A stretch of 25,313 nt of DNA from positions 1 through 25,313 of the forward strand of contig CAYZPW010000047.1 in assembly GCA_964480475.1 (NCBI GenBank), given 5' to 3'. This stretch comes from CAYZPW01 sp964480475. GTDB taxonomy: Bacteria; B130-G9. The notes below the pieces were generated by a model. It ran no database searches. It was not told the DNA's origin and was given only the letters and a program-made list of their open reading frames with translations. Positions 1-6,947 of the stretch are shown piece after piece; within the stretch, counting starts at the first letter, position 1; each line of letters begins with the position of its first letter. The position numbers and the translations under genes were made by a program.

Positions 1-57
1 CCTCACCGGTGTCCCCCATTTTGCTTTTACCCACCGCGTGTGATATAGGGCTGCACC

Positions 58-1332
58 ATGGCGAGTAAGAACCTGGTCGCGATAGATGTCCCGTATGGAG
101 AGGGCAGCATAACCGTGCGGGTTCCCGAGGCGAACCTAGCAGGGGTGATAAGGCCCAATCCCGTCCCTATTCTGGATGAACTCGGCACGGTTCGCGCCGC
201 GCTGCGCGAACCCATCAACTCGGAGTCCTTCGTGGATTTCGTCTCCCATCCTGGAGATGAGACTCTTGTCGTTGTGAACGACGCGACGAGGCAGACGCCC
301 ACCGCGCGGGTACTCCCTCTAATGCTCGAGATCGCTAGCGGGGCCGACCTCTACTTCGCGGTGGGGACCGGCGCCCACGGTCACCCCACACGGGAAGAGA
401 TGGCCTGGGTATTTGGAGACCTCAGTCAAAGCGTGGTCAGCCGCGCATTCGTCCACGACTGCCGCAGCATGACAGAGATGCAAAGGGTGGGCGTGACCAG
501 CCGAGGCACAAGCGTTTCTTTCAACCGGGTTGTCCTTGACGCGGACCGAATCGTTGTTCTCAGTTCGGTCGAGCCGCACTACTTCGCCGGCTATACAGGG
601 GGCCGCAAGTCGCTTTTGCCGGGGCTTTCTGCCTTCGAGACGATCGAGCAGAACCACAGCCTGGCCCTTCTGCCGGGCGTCAAGCCGCTTGCCCTCGCCG
701 GCAACCCCGTCCACGAGGATATGGTCGAGGGCGTCGCTCTCTTAGGGGACAAGCCGATATTCTCGGTGAATCTCGTGCTCGATAGTGCCGGGAAGGTCTA
801 TGCTGCAACCGCGGGAGACCTCAGCGCCTCGTTTATGGCGGCAACCAAAAGGGCGGATGACATCTATGTTGTGCCCATACGGGACCGTGCCGATGCTGTC
901 GTGTCGGTGGCCCGGCACCCGCTCGACCGCGACCTCTACCAGCTTCAGAAAACGCTTGAGCACGGATTGCTGGCTTTGAAGAAGGGGGGAGTCCTGGTCC
1001 TTGTGTCCAAGTGTTGGGGCGGCGTCGGCGAGGACTCATACATGGAACCCATACGGCGCTCTGGTGACCCCGCACGGGTGCTAGAACACGTCCGCGCCAA
1101 CGGGGGATTCGGGTGCCACAAGGCCGGGCGCCTCGCCCGAGCCGCGCTTCACGCAAAGCTGTTCGGAGTGACAGACCTTGACCCATACATCCTTCGAGGG
1201 GTCTTCATGGAGCCATACTCATTTCTCCAGCAGGCGATAGACAACGCCCTTCGCATCGCCGGTCCAAACGCCCAGCTCCTCTTCCTGATGAATGGCGGCC
1301 TCACCGTCCCAAAGGTTGATGTTCTGCTCTGA
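58..1332 (+). CDS. larA: LarA-family nickel-dependent racemase/epimerase
   Basis: This 424-aa protein matches the LarA (DUF2088) fold, whose members racemise or epimerise 2-hydroxyacids using the nickel-pincer cofactor NPN. The N-terminal half has NDATRQTP (D75, R78) and GTGAHGHPT (H107/H109). The signature EPHYFAGYTGGRKSLLPG supplies H174 and K184, and a downstream NH gives H200. From memory, H174, K184 and H200 are also the functional residues of Lactobacillus plantarum LarA at the same numbers, with K184 binding the pincer cofactor. There is no signal peptide, so it should act in the cytosol. The cofactor-maturation genes larB, larC and larE are not in the window, so the gene is either an orphan or served from elsewhere. 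LarA homologues vary in substrate, so lactate is only one possibility. A weak AGGG lies upstream of the ATG. Family assignment is secure, substrate is not. Confidence 0.9.
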   Translation: MASKNLVAIDVPYGEGSITVRVPEANLAGVIRPNPVPILDELGTVRAALREPINSESFVDFVSHPGDETLVVVNDATRQTPTARVLPLMLEIASGADLYFAVGTGAHGHPTREEMAWVFGDLSQSVVSRAFVHDCRSMTEMQRVGVTSRGTSVSFNRVVLDADRIVVLSSVEPHYFAGYTGGRKSLLPGLSAFETIEQNHSLALLPGVKPLALAGNPVHEDMVEGVALLGDKPIFSVNLVLDSAGKVYAATAGDLSASFMAATKRADDIYVVPIRDRADAVVSVARHPLDRDLYQLQKTLEHGLLALKKGGVLVLVSKCWGGVGEDSYMEPIRRSGDPARVLEHVRANGGFGCHKAGRLARAALHAKLFGVTDLDPYILRGVFMEPYSFLQQAIDNALRIAGPNAQLLFLMNGGLTVPKVDVLL

Positions 1333-1415
1333 GTGCCTGTCGCGACAGCGATCACGCTTTACTCTCCCCTTTTTCCGGTCGCTGAGATGTGCAATTTGTG
1401 CAATTCGCTCGGTCA

Positions 1416-1444
1416 TTGACAACTGGTATCTAGCTATGTATAGG
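1416..1444 (+). promoter_or_regulatory. sigma70-like promoter for the TIR/membrane module
   Basis: A perfect TTGACA box at 1416-1421 is followed after 17 bp by TATAGG at 1439-1444 (4 of 6 matches to TATAAT). It lies about 87 nt upstream of the chosen start of the membrane-protein gene and well after the stop of the racemase gene. This suggests the two-gene module is transcribed independently of the racemase gene. It is read from consensus only. Confidence 0.5.
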
Positions 1445-1530
1445 TACACCCGATTGATCGTGGTGCCAGAAATCTTGTCTGGAAGGTGTATACTGCATGT
1501 TTGCCTGGAAGTCAGGCTAAGGTCATGCTA

Positions 1531-1971
1531 ATGGAAGCCAAGGACGACTTGAAGGAATACATGCTAAAGGAGATTGAAGTCATTCAGGGGGTCATCAACC
1601 GGATGGGTCACAACTCCTTCGTGTTGAAGGGGTGGGCGGTTACTCTTGTGGCCGCTGCCTTGCTGTTGAAAGGGTCAACGCACCATGCTTGGGTGGCCTG
1701 GATTCCTCTGCTCGCTTTCTGGTACCTGGACGGTTATTTTCTGTGGCAAGAACGCATGTATCGGAAGCTCTATGATTGGGTAGTCGAGAACAGGTTGAGC
1801 ACAGACGAATGCCTGTTCAGCATGAATGCGTACAAGTTCAGGACGAATGTCCAAACGAAGTTCAAAATAATGTTCTCAGAGACGCTGGGGCTGTTTTACG
1901 GCTCTGTTGCGGCGTTGATCACTATTTACATGATATTAGATTCTGTGACCAACAAAGGAGGTTGCCCATGA
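1531..1971 (+). CDS. small three-helix membrane protein, candidate effector of TIR module
   Basis: This is a 146-aa membrane protein of unknown function. An N-terminal amphipathic stretch (residues 1-30) leads to hydrophobic helices at about 33-47, 54-72 and 117-136, with a charged segment at 73-110 between the second and third. The motif RMGHNSFVLKGWAVTLVAA precedes and enters the first helix. From memory this pattern recurs in short membrane proteins found beside TIR genes, which is recollection and not a search. I chose the ATG at 1531 because AAGG lies 8 nt upstream; in-frame ATGs at 1486 and 1525 are less well placed. Its stop overlaps the start of the TIR gene (ATGA), so the two are translationally coupled. 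By analogy with TIR defence systems it could be a membrane-perturbing effector opened by a TIR-made nucleotide signal. No macro, SLOG or other ligand-binding domain is visible. Confidence 0.75.
   Translation: MEAKDDLKEYMLKEIEVIQGVINRMGHNSFVLKGWAVTLVAAALLLKGSTHHAWVAWIPLLAFWYLDGYFLWQERMYRKLYDWVVENRLSTDECLFSMNAYKFRTNVQTKFKIMFSETLGLFYGSVAALITIYMILDSVTNKGGCP
1954..1961 (+). promoter_or_regulatory. strong ribosome binding site of thsB-like gene
   Basis: AAAGGAGG stands 6 nt before the ATG at 1968, inside the last codons of the membrane-protein gene. It is close to an ideal anti-Shine-Dalgarno match and fixes the TIR protein start at 1968. The open frame extending back to 1776 is therefore not part of the protein. 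Confidence 0.8.
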
Positions 1972-2453
1972 CTAGAAGAGTGTTTTTCAGCTTCCATTAT
2001 GAGAGAGATATTTGGCGCGCCAACGTGGTCAGAAAAAGCTGGGTCACGCAAGATAGGACAGCGGCTGGATTCTGGGACGCTTCACTTTGGGAAGATGCGA
2101 AAAAGAAGGGGGACGCGGCGATAAGGAGAATGATCGATGAGGCATTGAACGGCACGTCGGTTACTGTCATCCTAATAGGCGCGGAGACTTCGACAAGGAA
2201 ATGGGTCAGGTATGAAGTTGAAAAGAGCTTTGAGCAAGGCAATGGCCTATTAGGCGTGTACATCGATAGGATCGAAGATACATCCGGCAAAACGGACCGT
2301 AGGGGGAGCCCAGATTTTGGCAAAATCGGCCAGGACAGGTATGGCGGCGGGGTCTACTTTCCGGGTGAGTACGGCATGTATGAGTACAAACCTACCGGAT
2401 ATGCGAAGTTCGCCGAATGGGTGGAGACAGCCGCGCGGGACGCGGGAAGATAG
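1968..2453 (+). CDS. thsB: ThsB-like TIR domain protein (Thoeris-type sensor)
   Basis: This is a 161-aa single-domain TIR protein. It carries the hallmark segments of the Thoeris ThsB family: RVFFSFHY at residues 4-11, NVVRxxWVT at 19-27, DASLWEDAKK at 37-46, LNGTSVTVILIG at 60-71 and WVRYEVEKS at 79-87. E83 in WVRYE sits where the catalytic TIR glutamate is expected. In known Thoeris systems ThsB detects phage infection and makes a cyclic-ADP-ribose-type signal from NAD+ that switches on ThsA. Here no SIR2-SLOG or TM-macro ThsA is adjacent; the only partner is the overlapping membrane-protein gene upstream. A very strong RBS precedes the start. It should be cytosolic. Family assignment is firm; catalytic activity and antiphage role are inferred. 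Confidence 0.9.
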   Translation: MTRRVFFSFHYERDIWRANVVRKSWVTQDRTAAGFWDASLWEDAKKKGDAAIRRMIDEALNGTSVTVILIGAETSTRKWVRYEVEKSFEQGNGLLGVYIDRIEDTSGKTDRRGSPDFGKIGQDRYGGGVYFPGEYGMYEYKPTGYAKFAEWVETAARDAGR

Positions 2454-2515
2454 CCTTTCGCGAACGGTGTGCGATGCCTTAGCTGTGGATGTTCGTTGTT
2501 TAAGCGAGGTGAGAC

Positions 2516-2746
2516 ATGAGTAACAAGAAGACGGGTTCGGCGTCGCTTCTTACGGAGAAAACCGAATGGGAAGTGCCGGGAGAGATCACGGATGAAGATA
2601 TTCTAGCCGAAATGGTCAGATATGAACCGCACGGGCTCGTAGTTCGGATGCCTCCCAAGAGGACCAGAGTAATCCGGGCAAGAGGAGTGATACGGGTGAA
2701 GGCCAAACCTCGACCCATTGAGCCCGAGGGTTATGAGCCACAGTGA
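2516..2746 (+). CDS. small protein of unknown function, coupled to downstream gene
   Basis: This 76-aa hydrophilic protein has no signal peptide or membrane helix. The N-terminal half is acidic (EITDEDILAEM); the second half contains YEPHGLVVRMPPKR and is basic. GAGGTGA at 2506-2512 is a suitable RBS 3 nt before the ATG. Its stop codon overlaps the GTG start of the next gene (GTGA), so the pair is almost certainly cotranslated. I do not recognise a domain. The small-plus-larger, overlapping arrangement resembles toxin-antitoxin or accessory two-gene cassettes, but nothing in the sequence proves this. The spacer from the TIR gene is 62 nt without an obvious promoter or terminator, so it may belong to the same transcript. 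Confidence 0.7.
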   Translation: MSNKKTGSASLLTEKTEWEVPGEITDEDILAEMVRYEPHGLVVRMPPKRTRVIRARGVIRVKAKPRPIEPEGYEPQ

Positions 2747-3306
2747 AGCAGGCAACCGTCTCCGATAGGGATAATCGCCCCTGGTTCGCGGTGGTAGGTT
2801 CTCACGAGCCTATCGAACAAGGGGACTTCGTGAATGAGTGCCCGATATATGAGCCTTATGAATCTACTGCTGAGGGCAGTAACGGGCCCCCGCGATTCAA
2901 GGAAAGATGCTACGATGTTGTTATTCTCAGTCAGTCTTGTGACATCGATCCTGAACATCCGAAAGTGGACGTGGTCTTGGTTTCACCTTTCTGGCCTCTC
3001 GCAGAATTCGCGAACCGGGAGGGTGGCTTTTTCAAGAAGGCAGAGGGCAAGGAAAGCATTAGGCGTGGGTACTCACCCGGTTATCACATGCTGAACAAGT
3101 GCGATTTACAGGGCTTCGAAACAGAGATTCTTGTCATCGATTTCCACAATGTATTTGGCATTCCTTACCAACTGCTTACTGAACTTGTCATAAGCCGTGG
3201 AGACCGTCTGCGAGTGCTGCCACCGTATAGGGAGCATTTGTCTCAGGCCTTCGCACGGTTCTTCATGAGGGTTGGCCTGCCGGTCGATATCCCACCTTTC
3301 AAGTGA
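2743..3306 (+). CDS. conserved hypothetical protein with LSQSCD and REHLSQAFARFF motifs
   Basis: This is a 187-aa soluble protein of unknown function. It has a WFAVVGSHEPIEQGDF start, a central VVILSQSCDID segment with a cysteine at about residue 66, then RRGYSPGYHML and a C-terminal block REHLSQAFARFFMRVGLP. I recall this combination from conserved hypothetical proteins scattered over many bacterial genomes, often behind a small partner gene; that is memory, not a search. It starts with GTG at 2743, inside the overlap with the 76-aa gene. No catalytic signature I can name is present. Its position just after a TIR module suggests an accessory or defence-island cargo gene, but a link to the TIR module is unproven. 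Confidence 0.75.
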   Translation: MKQATVSDRDNRPWFAVVGSHEPIEQGDFVNECPIYEPYESTAEGSNGPPRFKERCYDVVILSQSCDIDPEHPKVDVVLVSPFWPLAEFANREGGFFKKAEGKESIRRGYSPGYHMLNKCDLQGFETEILVIDFHNVFGIPYQLLTELVISRGDRLRVLPPYREHLSQAFARFFMRVGLPVDIPPFK

Positions 3307-3625
3307 GCCTGCGTATCTGGCTGGACCCCGAACCACTTACTGCCCGTCCCCGTCGATTGAGACAGACGCGTTCGGTTTCCGTTCAGTCAGATGAGCTGGC
3401 TTAAGCATCACAAGCGAGCGGCCCTTGAAATGCCGAATCCCGCTTAAACGAATCGCTGCATTTCTCCGATATTACCCGATGTGACTTGAGTCGCGGGTAT
3501 TCGAGCGACACGTACGTTGGACCGTCATCTGCCGGGCATTTGGCGGCGTAGGGTTCTGAACCTGAAGGCTATGCGCAGCAAATTGGCCGGACCGTGTGTC
3601 TGGCGAACGCATACACGGGGAGCAG
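3307..3625. other. intergenic region without recognisable gene
   Basis: These roughly 320 bases between the accessory pair and the diguanylate cyclase hold only short frames with no recognisable domain, and I see no strong hairpin, tRNA or repeat. The sequence 3596-3625 is in frame with the downstream gene and could be its extended N-terminus if the GTG at 3596 is used. Confidence 0.5.
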
Positions 3626-4810
3626 ATGTTAATAACTGGACTGTGGCTGTCAGCGATTTATTGGGTTGCCGAGTCGCTTCTTGATACTTACGTTTTCTAT
3701 GAGGGTCCTCTTGCCGCCCATCTCTTCCCCTTGAACATCAATGAGCTCTGGATGCGCTGCCTCGCCGTAAGTCTGATCGTTGGCTTTAGTGCGTATGCAG
3801 AGCGGATGGTCCACAGCCGACACGAGGCGGAAACCGCTCTCCATGAATCCGAGGATAGGTATTGTGAGTTGGTCGAGAACGCCAACAGCATAATCATGCG
3901 TATGGCCCCCACAGGCGTTATCACTTACTTCAACAGGTTCGGGCTCGAGTTCTTCGGATACGAAGAGGATGAACTCGTCGGTCACAACGTGGTCGGCCGG
4001 ATAGTCCCCGAGACGGACTTGTCAGGCCGTGATCTCACAGCAATGATTGAGGACATGGGCAAGAACCCGGAGCGATATGTCAACAACGAGAACGAGAACA
4101 CCTGCAAGGATGGCTCGCGGGTATGGATTTTGTGGACCAACAAGGCCATTTACGATGACCGGGGGAACTTAGTGGAGGTCCTCTGCATCGGCAACGACAT
4201 TACCGAACGCAAGCGAGCCGAGGAGGGGCTTGAGCTGGCCCTCCAGGAGGTGCATGAGATGTCGCTGGTCGATCAGCTGACTGGCCTCAACAATCGGCGC
4301 GGCTTTTTGACGCTTGCCGAGCAGCAGCTCAAGGTCGCCGACCGCACCCAGGAGGGCATCAGGCTTGTCTTTATTGACCTAGACGATATGAAGTGGATAA
4401 ACGACAACCTCGGCCACAACATCGGGGACCAGGCGCTGATTGAGGCGGCGGACGTCTTGCGGGAGACCTTCCGTGACTCGGACATAATCGCGCGCCTCGG
4501 CGGTGACGAGTTCACCGTGCTTGCGATTGACGTTTCCCCCGAGGTCCCATTTTTGGTGGAACGGATAGCGGAAACGCTCAAAGCTCATAATGCACGCAAA
4601 GACCGTTATTACGAGCTTGGGATGAGCGTCGGTGTTGCGGCCTATGATCCCGAGTTACGGTGTTCTATTGAACAGCTCTTGGCCAGAGCGGACGAGCTCA
4701 TGTACGAACAGAAACGGAAGAAGGGGGGATTCCGGCACAACGACACGAAGGGCCATCCGCCAGACTCAGCTCCTGCGGCCGGTCGGCCCGCACCTCCCGA
4801 CACCCATTGA
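3626..4810 (+). CDS. membrane-anchored PAS-GGDEF diguanylate cyclase
   Basis: This 394-aa enzyme should make cyclic di-GMP from two GTP. Two N-terminal hydrophobic segments (residues about 3-20 and 41-56) anchor it and bracket a short extracytoplasmic loop. A PAS sensor domain follows at about 75-200, ending in the typical DITERKRAEE linker. The GGDEF domain runs from about 220 to 380 with an intact GGDEF motif at 292-296. An RxxD inhibitory I-site (R283, D286) lies five residues before it, so feedback inhibition by product is likely. DQLTGLNNRRGF at the domain start is canonical. I prefer the ATG at 3626, which has GGGGAG just upstream, over the GTG at 3596. It lies apart from other regulators; its stimulus is unknown. 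Confidence 0.9.
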   Translation: MLITGLWLSAIYWVAESLLDTYVFYEGPLAAHLFPLNINELWMRCLAVSLIVGFSAYAERMVHSRHEAETALHESEDRYCELVENANSIIMRMAPTGVITYFNRFGLEFFGYEEDELVGHNVVGRIVPETDLSGRDLTAMIEDMGKNPERYVNNENENTCKDGSRVWILWTNKAIYDDRGNLVEVLCIGNDITERKRAEEGLELALQEVHEMSLVDQLTGLNNRRGFLTLAEQQLKVADRTQEGIRLVFIDLDDMKWINDNLGHNIGDQALIEAADVLRETFRDSDIIARLGGDEFTVLAIDVSPEVPFLVERIAETLKAHNARKDRYYELGMSVGVAAYDPELRCSIEQLLARADELMYEQKRKKGGFRHNDTKGHPPDSAPAAGRPAPPDTH

Positions 4811-4916
4811 CAAAGAGGCCAAGTCAGGACCTCGTTGCAGCAATCGGCACGATGTGTCATTGAGATTCGGTTGTAGCGCGCAAGCGTGCCGACCGCCGGT
4901 TGTACGTTCGATGTAT

Positions 4917-5057
4917 TTCACCACAGAGACACAGAGATACAGAGAACTTGAAGGGCCCAGGTCCGGAAGTGATATGCTTTGAAGGGCAGAACACAAGTTG
5001 GGCGAGCAAGCGTCTGATTTCATATCTGCCCGGTTTTCTCTGTGTCTCTGTGGTGAA
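4917..5057. repeat. inverted-repeat element with CACAGAGACACAGAG arms
   Basis: The left arm (4917-4936) begins TTCACCACAGAGACACAG and the right arm (5036-5057) is its reverse complement, giving a perfect 20-bp inverted repeat about 100 bp apart. The left arm continues with further GAGATACAGAGAA units. No gene lies between. The sequence resembles a CACAGAG-type repeat I have seen in many unrelated environmental genomes. It could be a miniature mobile element or an RNA hairpin in the leader of the CsgG-like gene. Confidence 0.7.
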
Positions 5058-5198
5058 GCCCTATTCTTATGGTCGCCTGCCGATCTGAGCGATGCCGACG
5101 ACCGCAAGATCCCATTTGCCTGGATGCAGAAGCTTTTGTATTCTCATTGTGGATGTGATTGACGGTATTTATTCACGCACTGTATCGGAGGGAGAACG

Positions 5199-6629
5199 AT
5201 GCACAGATCAGCGATTGTGGTGGTATTGATGGTTGTGAGCCTGTTGGTCGGCTCTGTCTTAGCCGAGTCGATGGAGGACAAGCTCACCTATCAGGGCAAC
5301 AAGGCGCGCATAAGCGTCGGCCGGATCAAGACCAAGGCCAACAATTGTTCGGGCACGATGGCGTCCAGCTTTGGCGAGATGCTCTCGACGGCTCTGACCA
5401 ACAACCCCAGGTTTATTGTGCTCGCAAGCGGCGAGGACCTGGGCGAGATCATGGACGAGATCCGCTTTGCGGAGGGCGGCGCGGTCGAAGCAGGCAAGGG
5501 CGCCGAGGCGGGCCTCATGGAGGGCGCCGACGTGCTTATCACGGGTTCCGTTACGATGTTCGAGCCGGACGCTAGGGGCGGCAAGATCGGCCTCGGCGGC
5601 ACGAGCTGGAAGAACAAATTGTGGGGCGGCACGAACCTGAAACTCAAGAAAGCCATCATGGGCCTCGACCTGAAGCTCATCGACATTAGACAGCGGAGGG
5701 TGATCTTCGCCAGCGCCGTCGAGGGCAAATCGACCAGCTGGGGCGTTGGCGGCCACGGCGGCGGCTGGGGCAGGGATGGGGTCCTCCACGGCGGTCTAGG
5801 CGTCTATTCCAACAGCCCGATGGAGAAGGCGATACGCGTCTGCATCAACAACCTAGTTGAGGAGATCGCAAACAAGCTGCCCAGCAGCTACTATCGCTAC
5901 AAGGGCAAGGGCAAATACACCCAGGAATACGGGCAATCTGAGTCCCAAACGCAGACGACTACTCAGCCCGCGTCACAGCCTGCAAAACAACCTCCGGCCG
6001 AGAAGGACGAACCACCCAAGCCGACGCCAGCGCCAAAAAAGACAATCCACAAAGCCGATTCCGACTTCGTCTCCGGCCAAAACACGCTTTGGGTTGATGA
6101 TCTGAGCGAGGATGAAATGGGTGAGTTCCCGTTCAACCACAAGCTGGACCGCGGCAACTTCGAGATTGTGAACATCGGCGGCGAGAAGTGGATCATGGCC
6201 ACGACAGATGGGAAACTGATGCCCAATACCGGCAAGATGAGTCTGCCCGAGCAATGGACGCTCGAGATGGATGTCTATAAGCCAAAAACCGACACTAGCT
6301 CGCCATACGTTACGATTCACTTTTTCGACTCGAAAGGTTCTCAGTTCTCCAGACTCCATTACTTCTGCTACGGCGGCAATTTGGATATGAAGGGGAAGAA
6401 TGTCGGGCGCAAGGATATGGACGTCTTTGGCAATAAGGGCGTTCATCATATCAGGCTCATGGTGAGCAAAAGGTCGATCAAGGCTTACATTGATGACACT
6501 CGCGTTGCTAATGTGCCGAATCATGATGGATTCTCGCCGGCAAGCTTCGCGATAACGATTCACGGCAGCTGCACCGAAAAGAAACCATTCTATTTTCGCG
6601 GTTTTAGGATCGCCGAGGGCGGGAAGTAG
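5199..6629 (+). CDS. secreted CsgG-like protein with C-terminal LamG-like domain
   Basis: This 476-aa exported protein has a signal peptide with probable cleavage after LVGSVLA near residue 22. Residues about 35-225 resemble the CsgG family of curli-secretion and lipoprotein-type envelope proteins: ISVGRIKTK, a region on fixed-range ageing loci of the fold (FGEMLSTALTNNPRF), GADVLITGSV and LDLKLIDI. There is no lipobox cysteine, so it is probably periplasmic or released, not a lipidated pore. A low-complexity T/Q/P/K linker (about 247-287) joins a C-terminal beta-rich, LamG/concanavalin-like domain (about 297-475) that opens with LWVDDLSEDEMGEFP. GGAGGGAG at 5187-5194 is a good RBS for the ATG. 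It appears to be monocistronic. Binding of surface glycans or protein is a guess from the C-terminal domain. Confidence 0.82.
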   Translation: MHRSAIVVVLMVVSLLVGSVLAESMEDKLTYQGNKARISVGRIKTKANNCSGTMASSFGEMLSTALTNNPRFIVLASGEDLGEIMDEIRFAEGGAVEAGKGAEAGLMEGADVLITGSVTMFEPDARGGKIGLGGTSWKNKLWGGTNLKLKKAIMGLDLKLIDIRQRRVIFASAVEGKSTSWGVGGHGGGWGRDGVLHGGLGVYSNSPMEKAIRVCINNLVEEIANKLPSSYYRYKGKGKYTQEYGQSESQTQTTTQPASQPAKQPPAEKDEPPKPTPAPKKTIHKADSDFVSGQNTLWVDDLSEDEMGEFPFNHKLDRGNFEIVNIGGEKWIMATTDGKLMPNTGKMSLPEQWTLEMDVYKPKTDTSSPYVTIHFFDSKGSQFSRLHYFCYGGNLDMKGKNVGRKDMDVFGNKGVHHIRLMVSKRSIKAYIDDTRVANVPNHDGFSPASFAITIHGSCTEKKPFYFRGFRIAEGGK

Positions 6630-6947
6630 TACATTTCCCACAGGGGGAAACGGGCGAATCCTCCTTCGTTCGCCGCGCGGCGAACTACGGCGGACAAGAA
6701 GGGCGAAAAGGCCAAAGCGCGAAATGGGTGACGCTTTTCTGCTTGACGTGGCTGTCCGTATGCACGAATTGGCGAGCGAGCATCTTGTTTGATTGAGAGA
6801 CGGAACCGGCGTCCTCATCGCTCTCTGGTGGGTGAGTAAGGGCCTAAGGCGAAAAGGACGAGCACACCCAGGGGCGAGCCACCGGGCCCGCACTTGTACA
6901 CTCTTCCGCGCTATCGATTCTTTTTGTGACTGCTAATATCCATACCC
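6630..6947. other. intergenic region with hairpin and GC palindrome
   Basis: These 318 bases contain no convincing gene. A short dyad TTTCCC-ACAGG-GGGAAA at 6634-6650 lies just after the CsgG-like gene and could act as a weak terminator, although no T-run follows. The 18-bp palindrome listed separately is at 6668-6685. The rest shows nothing I can name. Confidence 0.5.
6668..6685. repeat. 18-bp dispersed palindrome, copy 1
   Basis: GTTCGCCGCGCGGCGAAC is a perfect 18-bp palindrome. Its 16-bp core TTCGCCGCGCGGCGAA recurs at 10195-10210, 10402-10417 and 14329-14344, always between genes or at an uncertain gene start. It looks like a REP-type repeat; a binding site for a dimeric DNA-binding protein is the alternative. 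Confidence 0.85.

Noticed and set aside
1776..1967. N-terminal extension of the TIR protein to 225 aa
   Set aside because: It overlaps the coding sequence of the membrane protein in another frame, whereas AAAGGAGG 6 nt before the ATG at 1968 and the conserved ThsB N-terminus fix the start.
5159..5187. Promoter TTGACG with TATCGG for the CsgG-like gene
   Set aside because: The -10 match is poor and transcription would start within the ribosome binding site.
5973..6893. 306-aa open frame on the minus strand across the CsgG-like gene and its downstream gap
   Set aside because: It is antisense to a well-supported exported protein and has no recognisable domain or RBS; it is a frame shadow of GC-rich coding DNA.
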